The notes under the pieces were generated by a model. It worked only from the letters and a program-made list of their open reading frames with translations. It did not search any database and was not told the origin of the DNA. 20,500 nucleotides of DNA from a virus. Where the stretch lies: the IMG/VR virus record IMGVR_UViG_3300046011_004900, positions 1-20,500 of that record; one strand, written 5' to 3'. Of the stretch, positions 1 through 6,792 are shown piece by piece. The first letter of the stretch is position 1, and each line of letters opens with the position of its first letter. The translations under genes and the position numbers were made by a program.

Positions 1-2
1 AA

Positions 3-3000
3 ATAATCACCAACTTTGATGGTTGGGACTATTATATGTACTATTCAGATTCAGACAAAGCATGGCCTAAATCTAACAATGTTAAACCATATATTTTACA
101 TAAAACTGATAGTACAGAAGTAAATCAATGGTATGGTAGTACAAATGAATATAATCCAACATATGGTGGTTTAATATTGTCTGCTTCATTATTTGACAAC
201 ACCAACCCCAATCAATTATTAAAATCCATACCTGAATATTTACGTGAGGATGCTAATAACCAAAACTATGAATTATTCATTGATATGGTTGCTCAACATT
301 ATGATAATATATGGATTTACCATAATGAGATAACTCAAAAATATAATAATGACAATAGATTAGAAAATGGTATATCTAAAGATTTAGTAGCTGATGCTAT
401 AAAAGAATTTGGTATTAAAATATATCAAAATAGTTTTACCAATGAGGATTTATATACAGCATTCCTTGGATTAACACCTAATGGTAGTACATTCCCATTT
501 CCTAATATCACTGGTTCTCTTCCTACTCCTTCCGGATATGAATATATTGACACACTAATATCAGCATCTAATGACAACATCCCTATGGATGATGTTAATA
601 AATCATTATATAAACGACTATATCATAACTTACCATATTTACTTAAATCTAAAGGTACTTTACCTGGGTTACGAGCACTTATTACTTCATATGGTATCCC
701 GGACACTATATTAAGAATAAACGAATATGGTGGTAAAGATAAAACCGAATTCAACGATTGGGACTACTATAAAAATGAATTTAATTACGCGTTCAACACA
801 CGTGAAAATAACTTTATTTCATCATCCTGGAATTTAAACACGAATTGGAACGCAATTGACGATAAAGCATCTACTGTAATGTTCCGATTTAAAACTAACG
901 GATTAACAGCAGACACACCAGTATCTCAAAGTTTATGGTATTTATCGAATGGTAATGATGGAGCAGCTCTAACACTTACATATACTGGATCTATATTTAA
1001 TAGTGGTTCATATTCAGGATCTATAGTAGACCCATATAACGAATACGCTACATTATCATTTTACCCAGATACTAACAATTCATCTGTTTCCACTAGTGTG
1101 TATCTTCCATTTTACGATGGAGAGTGGTGGTCAGTAATGGTAAATAAATCCAATGATATATATACATTAACAGCCCAAAATAAAATACATGAAAGTGGAA
1201 ATAATGGAACAACTTTAGGATTTAACGAATCAAGCTCAATCCAAGGAACAACATATAACTGGAAAAATGCTAGTACTAGTTACTTTCCCGTTAGTTTCTC
1301 CTTCCATTCACCCGTAGGATACGATATTGCTGTTTATGATACTAACGTATATGATGGGGTAGGATCTATCACAAATATATTTACCCCATTTTCCGGATCA
1401 TATCAAGAAATTAGATACTACACTACAGTTATTTCTAGTAGTGTATTTACTGATTATACTATGAATCCATATTCTATTGAAGGTAATACAGCAAATTCCT
1501 CCGCTAACGAATTAGCATTTAGAGCACCTTTAGGTGGAGATTTGTATATTGATTCGATATCGATTCATCCTAAAATAACCGGATCTTGGATCCAAACACA
1601 TTCATTTGCTAGTAATAGTAATTTTTATTTTGACGATACACCCATATTTGAATCCAATAGTGAACAATTCTTCTATGACCAACCAGTATCTGGTATCAGA
1701 AACCCTATATCGGATAAAATACGCATTGAAAATAACAATTTCCCAACGGGTAGTGTTTTGTCCCAATATAGATCACTTTCACAAAATAATTCAATCAATT
1801 CAACGTACACACCTGGTATTAACTTATTAGAAGTTTCATTCTCCCCACAAAACGAAATTAACGACGACATAATGTCCCAAATTGGATATTTAAATCTGGG
1901 TGAATATATAGGTGACCCTAAATTGCGTTCCACATCAGCCCAATCATACCCAGATTTAGATAAATTAAGAAACGATTACTTCCAGAAATACACTAAAAAT
2001 TACAATTTAACGGATTTTATTCGATTAATTAAATTCTTTGACAATTCACTATTTAAAATGATTAAGGATTTTGTACCCGCACGTACAAATCTAGCATCGG
2101 GAGTAATAATTAAACAACATTTACTTGAACGAAATAAATTTCCCCAACCCCAACTATTCCATATAGACGAAACACTATCAGGTTCCGTTAAACCACAATG
2201 GAATGACTATAGTAGTGGTACTGTAGAACACTTTGAAGGTGGAGCTGCTGGTGTAGTTAATAGTTTAAATATTGAATCAAATATATCCCAAAGTTGGTAT
2301 GTAACTCATACTATCCCATCCGGATCAATTACTACATTACATAACGACCAATCAGAATTCTATAACGGGGAGTATAGTGGATCAATCATCACAGTATCAA
2401 CTCAAAACCTTACATCAGGTAGTGGAGATATAAGTTACGGTGGTAATTTCTCTCAATCACTATTCAACAATATGGAGGATGCTAGAACCAGTACTAAATA
2501 CCAAGATGTAGATTACTCATCTGGTTTAAATGAACCGGTTAATTTAGATTTACTTATATCTGGAAGTGCAACTAAGGCTGCCGTACAAGACTCAAATTAT
2601 TCATTGAAACGTCACACTAGACCAAGGTATGAGGGTGTAAAAAATACATCTCAATATTTAAATGTATGGAGTGATAGTAATGTGAATGTAGGAAATTATG
2701 GTAAAACTCCATCAATGGAAAGTTTACAGAACTCTATAGCATATTGCGATAATATTAGCAGTTCTATTCCATTAAGAATGGATACATCACAAGCCAATGT
2801 TAAGTATTTAATTAGAGATAATAGTACTGTAGTTATACCTAATCAATCATATAATTCTTTATACGATACTCAAGGTACATTTATTACAAACCACTTAGTA
2901 TCTATTAGTAATACTCAAAAACCAAACCAATTAGCTACAGTACCTAAAAAAATAGTTAGAGGAGGATATAGACTAGAACCTATATTATATAATCAATTAT

Positions 3001-4070
3001 ATACAGAAGTTTCCAACTCATGGGCTTCAACAATTAGTTTATATGATTCATATACATCAGGATCAGTATCTAGTGATTGGACAGCAAAAATAGGAATGGG
3101 ACCTATTACTGGAGAAAATCATGGATATGAAGAAATTACAACTATATCTACATGGGTTCCTTTAAATCATTTACGTGTTATTAATAGACAAGGTACTGCA
3201 ACTTCAACAAATACTTTAATAACCGTAACTCCTGATCAAACTTCAACATATAAAGTAATTACTGCTATTAAAACGGATGTTGTGGATCTTATATTTACTG
3301 TTAGTCTTAGAGTATCTAGTGGTTTAGGAAATGATGTAGGATATGGTACTATATACTACAGAATATGGAATAAAACCCAAGGTACCCAGTTAGGCCCTAC
3401 CCAAGAAGCTACCACCCCCCCAGAATCTACTACAGATCCTAATACCCCAACATACTCATTTACCCAAACATTATTATCAACAAATATGGTAAATAATGAT
3501 GAATATGAAGTTCAAGTTTATACTCCGGATACCCTTCAATACGTTGAATCACCTTCATATTTTGAAATTGCACAATCACCTATTGCAAATAGTGAAGTTC
3601 CAACAACATCACTTTGGATATCATCATCATATCCTGCATATCCTATTGATTCAATATATACATCAAATGCATCCCTTGTATCATTATTTAACACACCTAA
3701 TGTTAAACAATTATCTATGCCTACTTCGTCTTTCCCTGAAGTGACTGAAGATTGGAGTATTAAACCTGGAGATGAATTTAGATTTGATGGTCAAGAATCA
3801 CATACCTTTATGGTAAAAGAATCATACACATCGGGGAGTAATTTAATAGTAGTAATGGATAAACCTATCCCACAATATCCCGCTGTTGATATAAATCATT
3901 TTTTAATAAGAAGATATGTTCCGGATGCTAGTCAGGTTATATTTGAAGGAGTTATTCAATCCAATATACTTCCACCATATTTACTAAAACCTGAATATGT
4001 AACTGAAAATTTAAATAAAAACTTACAAACCATAATACCAGAACTGATTAAAAATGGTTTGATACTGTAA
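3..4070 (+). CDS. Large tail/baseplate structural protein, 5' end missing
   Basis: The reading frame is open to the left edge: codons upstream of the ATG at 36 read I-I-T-N-F-D-G-W-D-Y-Y with no stop, so the true start lies before the window and the ATG at 36 is internal. At least 1355 residues are visible. Counting from the codon at 36, residues about 197-235 hold a conserved-looking block (NLPYLLKSKGT, LRALITSYGIP, EYGG) that I recall from large structural proteins of environmental phages. Bases about 2010-2140 encode a second such block (DFIRLIKFFDNSLFKMIKDF, then PARTNLASG). The rest is rich in Ser, Thr, Asn, Gly and Tyr with frequent SGS tripeptides, typical of beta-rich virion proteins. 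Bases about 3230-3580 look like a beta-sandwich domain. The protein ends at TAA 4068-4070, 52 bases before the next structural gene. A baseplate or tail-fibre-attachment role is inferred from composition and neighbours; no enzymatic motif was seen. Confidence 0.85.
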   Translation: MITNFDGWDYYMYYSDSDKAWPKSNNVKPYILHKTDSTEVNQWYGSTNEYNPTYGGLILSASLFDNTNPNQLLKSIPEYLREDANNQNYELFIDMVAQHYDNIWIYHNEITQKYNNDNRLENGISKDLVADAIKEFGIKIYQNSFTNEDLYTAFLGLTPNGSTFPFPNITGSLPTPSGYEYIDTLISASNDNIPMDDVNKSLYKRLYHNLPYLLKSKGTLPGLRALITSYGIPDTILRINEYGGKDKTEFNDWDYYKNEFNYAFNTRENNFISSSWNLNTNWNAIDDKASTVMFRFKTNGLTADTPVSQSLWYLSNGNDGAALTLTYTGSIFNSGSYSGSIVDPYNEYATLSFYPDTNNSSVSTSVYLPFYDGEWWSVMVNKSNDIYTLTAQNKIHESGNNGTTLGFNESSSIQGTTYNWKNASTSYFPVSFSFHSPVGYDIAVYDTNVYDGVGSITNIFTPFSGSYQEIRYYTTVISSSVFTDYTMNPYSIEGNTANSSANELAFRAPLGGDLYIDSISIHPKITGSWIQTHSFASNSNFYFDDTPIFESNSEQFFYDQPVSGIRNPISDKIRIENNNFPTGSVLSQYRSLSQNNSINSTYTPGINLLEVSFSPQNEINDDIMSQIGYLNLGEYIGDPKLRSTSAQSYPDLDKLRNDYFQKYTKNYNLTDFIRLIKFFDNSLFKMIKDFVPARTNLASGVIIKQHLLERNKFPQPQLFHIDETLSGSVKPQWNDYSSGTVEHFEGGAAGVVNSLNIESNISQSWYVTHTIPSGSITTLHNDQSEFYNGEYSGSIITVSTQNLTSGSGDISYGGNFSQSLFNNMEDARTSTKYQDVDYSSGLNEPVNLDLLISGSATKAAVQDSNYSLKRHTRPRYEGVKNTSQYLNVWSDSNVNVGNYGKTPSMESLQNSIAYCDNISSSIPLRMDTSQANVKYLIRDNSTVVIPNQSYNSLYDTQGTFITNHLVSISNTQKPNQLATVPKKIVRGGYRLEPILYNQLYTEVSNSWASTISLYDSYTSGSVSSDWTAKIGMGPITGENHGYEEITTISTWVPLNHLRVINRQGTATSTNTLITVTPDQTSTYKVITAIKTDVVDLIFTVSLRVSSGLGNDVGYGTIYYRIWNKTQGTQLGPTQEATTPPESTTDPNTPTYSFTQTLLSTNMVNNDEYEVQVYTPDTLQYVESPSYFEIAQSPIANSEVPTTSLWISSSYPAYPIDSIYTSNASLVSLFNTPNVKQLSMPTSSFPEVTEDWSIKPGDEFRFDGQESHTFMVKESYTSGSNLIVVMDKPIPQYPAVDINHFLIRRYVPDASQVIFEGVIQSNILPPYLLKPEYVTENLNKNLQTIIPELIKNGLIL

Positions 4071-4077
4071 TATTTAT
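4070..4077 (+). promoter_or_regulatory. ATATTTAT motif in the gap before the 4123 gene
   Basis: The 52-base gap between two structural genes opens with ATATTTAT, overlapping the last base of the upstream stop codon and lying 45 bases before the next ATG. It matches a motif also found before five other genes in this window (near 6777, 14333, 15424, 16052 and 16290). A promoter, processing or regulatory role is inferred from position only. The rest of the gap is plain A/T-rich sequence. Confidence 0.25.
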
Positions 4078-4122
4078 TAGTATATTAAATAAATTAACAA
4101 CTAAAATAAAAAATAATCATAT

Positions 4123-4779
4123 ATGGGATATTTAAATCCAACCTCACTAACAATAGATGCCATTTTAACTAAAAAGGGTAGAGAATTACTAGCAAAAAAT
4201 GATGGTTCATTTAGAATCACTCAATTCTCTCTAGCAGATGACGAAATTGATTATACATTGTATAACCCAACACACCCATCAGGTTCTTCATTCTATGGAG
4301 AGGCTATAGAAAATATGCCGGTTTTAGAGGCATTTCCTATTGAAACTCAAATAATGAAATACAAATTAGCTACCTTACCTAGAGGTACAGCTAAATTACC
4401 TGTATTAGGTTTAGGTTATTCATCCGTTATATTAAAACAAGGTGAATCACTATCTATTACCCCACAAACATTAAATTACTTAGGTAACAACCAAACCTAC
4501 GAAACTAGTGGATACTCAGCTACAATATCTGATATTAGATTAATGAATACTTATACAGGAGTAGGAATTAATTCACAAGCAGCAATATCTGCAAACACTT
4601 CTACATCAACGTTGGGTACTAATGTATCTAAAACAATCATAGGTACACAAATTAATTTAAGAGCAACAACCATCAACACATTATTTGGTTCAAATACACA
4701 ACTTACTGGTACATTAACTGTAGTAGGTTTAGATAGTGGTGCTCGATTAACATTACCTATAACCATTAATAAAATATAA
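4123..4779 (+). CDS. Conserved phage structural protein, 218 residues
   Basis: Complete small virion-type protein. The N-terminal third holds a distinctive block: AILTKKGRELLAKNDGSF at residues 13-30, followed by QFSLADDEIDYTLYNPTHPSG. I recall this pattern from a structural protein conserved in many marine and freshwater tailed phages, but I know no defined function. The later part is Thr/Ser/Asn-rich with beta-type alternation (residues about 90-218), consistent with a beta-sandwich. There is no signal peptide or membrane segment. It sits between the giant structural protein and two paralogous structural proteins, so a tail or baseplate location is likely. The leader is A-rich with no Shine-Dalgarno element. 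The stop is 12 bases before the next start. Confidence 0.85.
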   Translation: MGYLNPTSLTIDAILTKKGRELLAKNDGSFRITQFSLADDEIDYTLYNPTHPSGSSFYGEAIENMPVLEAFPIETQIMKYKLATLPRGTAKLPVLGLGYSSVILKQGESLSITPQTLNYLGNNQTYETSGYSATISDIRLMNTYTGVGINSQAAISANTSTSTLGTNVSKTIIGTQINLRATTINTLFGSNTQLTGTLTVVGLDSGARLTLPITINKI

Positions 4780-4791
4780 TAAATAATAAAT

Positions 4792-5805
4792 ATGGCATTC
4801 AAACGATTTGATCCTGAAGATTTCGTAATAAGTAGTGATTCTATCACTAGTACACTTTGGTCAACAAATAATCCGACTTTAACTTCGGTACATACTTCAT
4901 CAACACAAGTAGCAAGTAATAGCAGTAAATTTTATTTAGATGTATATCAAACATCATCTAATGACCCCACAGCTGCTATTCAATTTAACATAGTATACGC
5001 AAACGCTATAGGAAGTGGAAGTATACCATATAACAATTCTATTCCGTCGAATACTCCAACAAAAACAATGTATGGTCAATATAGATCATTAATATTGGAA
5101 GACGAAAATGCTAAATTTATATTTGGTAAAGGTAATAACGTATTAACTGGATCGGATTTCTGGGCTATATCGGTTGAACGTGCTAACTACAAAGAATCAT
5201 TATTCCCTGGTTCGTTAAATTTAACATTGAAGAGTGGAGGTAATACAATTAAATTAACAGACGATTCACAAGATAATTTAGTAAATAATTTCATCGGAAC
5301 AACTAGAGTATATCAATTAATATCTGGCTCTAATGGTAGTGCTGGAACATTATCTGGTAGTGGATACGTAGCAGGATCAGGTTCATATGGTTTAGTATTT
5401 CCTGATTTAGGAACAATCCTACTTAACCCCGCTGCAATTAAACAGTCAATTGGATTAACCCCAACCCTTACATATAATGTAGATAGCCAAAATCCCCTTA
5501 AACTATTCACAGCAATATCTGGAGGTGCATCATTTACATTAAATTCAGAGGAAACAATATCATCGGATTACATATTCGTTAGAGCTAGAAATAATGAATT
5601 TAACTACTCAGAAAACCCATCATTCATATCTGGTTCAACAGGTGAGGTTATATATGACAACTTCATCAACAACCCACAAACATATATTACTACAGTAGGT
5701 ATGTACAACGATTCAAATGAATTACTAGCTGTAGCTAAAATGTCTAAACCATTAATAAAAGATTTTACCAAAGAGCTACTTTTGCGAGTAAAGTTGGACT
5801 TTTGA
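4792..5805 (+). CDS. Tail-module structural protein, first of a tandem pair
   Basis: A 337-residue protein without enzymatic motifs. The middle region is rich in Gly/Ser with SGS repeats (residues about 178-205). The C-terminal 75 residues contain NEFNYSENPSFISGS, then TTVGMYN and ELLAVAKMSKPL. The next gene has a clearly matching C-terminus (NEFNFSQNPTLVSGS, TTVGLYN, ELIAVAKLAQPL). The two proteins therefore share a C-terminal domain and probably arose by duplication. A block LKSGGNTIKLTDD near residue 145 also resembles LKSGSNTITDNGE of the neighbour. I recall this C-terminal pattern from environmental phage structural proteins; a tail or baseplate role is inferred. The leader is A/T-only (AATAAATAATAAAT). 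Alternative: an adhesion-associated or fibre-connector protein. Confidence 0.8.
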   Translation: MAFKRFDPEDFVISSDSITSTLWSTNNPTLTSVHTSSTQVASNSSKFYLDVYQTSSNDPTAAIQFNIVYANAIGSGSIPYNNSIPSNTPTKTMYGQYRSLILEDENAKFIFGKGNNVLTGSDFWAISVERANYKESLFPGSLNLTLKSGGNTIKLTDDSQDNLVNNFIGTTRVYQLISGSNGSAGTLSGSGYVAGSGSYGLVFPDLGTILLNPAAIKQSIGLTPTLTYNVDSQNPLKLFTAISGGASFTLNSEETISSDYIFVRARNNEFNYSENPSFISGSTGEVIYDNFINNPQTYITTVGMYNDSNELLAVAKMSKPLIKDFTKELLLRVKLDF

Positions 5806-5817
5806 TTTTACCCATAA

Positions 5818-6777
5818 ATGAGCGTATATAAACCATTCACGACCACCGATACTTCAGTAACCCCACTTAGTGTAAATAAAACATTTACATTTAATGGGAG
5901 TGCTGAACTATTGAATGGTGGCATTGATAGGTTTACTGGTCAAAACATCACATCTAGTTTGTGGATCTCGGGTTCAAACCCAACAGGTGATATAACCTCA
6001 TACGATAAAACATTAATATATAGATCCGCACAAGAATTATATTACTCAAATTATATTAGTAGCTCAAATGTTTCCCCGGCATCAACAGCATCATTTAATC
6101 CTGATGGAACTATAACTGGAGGTATATATACTCCTAGCTACGATAATTATTTATCAACTACATTAAAATCCAATAGATATTTCCCTACGGGATCAAATGC
6201 AGAAATTGGAATATATTCCATCCCCTCAAATGTATTTGGGGAAAATATTAAACCCAATACATTCTATTTAAAATCCGGCTCAAACACTATCACAGATAAT
6301 GGTGAGGGTGCTCTATATTACAACAATTCATATCTAGTAGGAAATATTATATATGAACATGGTATGGTAATATTATATGAAGTACCACAATCCTTATACC
6401 CATATGGTGTTTATGGGTCTTTAATATATGGGTTTGGTTTATATGGATCACCACCCCCACCAATCATAAATAATTTTACATTAGGAACCAATGTAACCTG
6501 CTCATTCCAGAGTACCGTTACGGTATACGAGGCTCAATACAAATGTAACATACGACAAAACGAATTTAACTTCTCACAAAACCCAACCCTGGTATCTGGT
6601 AGCTCAAATGATGGTATTCTATACAATTTTGCTACTGGTTCATATTTTAACCCATATGTAACCACAGTTGGTTTATATAATAATAGTAAGGAATTAATTG
6701 CTGTAGCTAAGTTAGCACAACCATTACCCCTATCATCGGTTACAGATACCAACATAATAATTAATTTAGACCTATAA
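5818..6777 (+). CDS. Tail-module structural protein, second of a tandem pair
   Basis: A 319-residue paralogue of the preceding protein. Similarity is clearest at the C-terminus (residues about 240-319: NEFNFSQNPTLVSGS, then TTVGLYNNSKELIAVAKL). The N-terminal half differs more and has a Phe/Thr/Ser-rich start (PFTTTDTSVTPLSVNKTFTF). A glycine/tyrosine-rich stretch (PYGVYGSLIYGFGLYGSPPPP, near residue 200) is unusual and may form a flexible or sticky loop. There is no catalytic motif, signal peptide or membrane segment. It sits between its paralogue and the long fibre, so the pair may form adjoining parts of the distal tail. The start is 12 bases after the previous stop. Structural assignment is by composition and context. 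Confidence 0.8.
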   Translation: MSVYKPFTTTDTSVTPLSVNKTFTFNGSAELLNGGIDRFTGQNITSSLWISGSNPTGDITSYDKTLIYRSAQELYYSNYISSSNVSPASTASFNPDGTITGGIYTPSYDNYLSTTLKSNRYFPTGSNAEIGIYSIPSNVFGENIKPNTFYLKSGSNTITDNGEGALYYNNSYLVGNIIYEHGMVILYEVPQSLYPYGVYGSLIYGFGLYGSPPPPIINNFTLGTNVTCSFQSTVTVYEAQYKCNIRQNEFNFSQNPTLVSGSSNDGILYNFATGSYFNPYVTTVGLYNNSKELIAVAKLAQPLPLSSVTDTNIIINLDL

Positions 6778-6785
6778 TATTTATA
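6777..6785 (+). promoter_or_regulatory. ATATTTATA motif before the fibre gene
   Basis: ATATTTATA fills most of the 15-base gap before the fibre ATG at 6793, leaving 7 bases between motif and start. Same motif as at 14333, 16052 and 16290. On the opposite strand it reads TATAAATA, the T4 late-promoter word, but no minus-strand gene is present to use it. Its function is unknown. Confidence 0.3.
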
Positions 6786-6792
6786 ATAGAAA

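Noticed and set aside
6778-6785. T4-type late promoter (TATAAATA)
   Set aside because: The word is present only on the minus strand (as TATTTATA on the + strand), pointing away from all genes, so it cannot act as a normal T4 late promoter for them.
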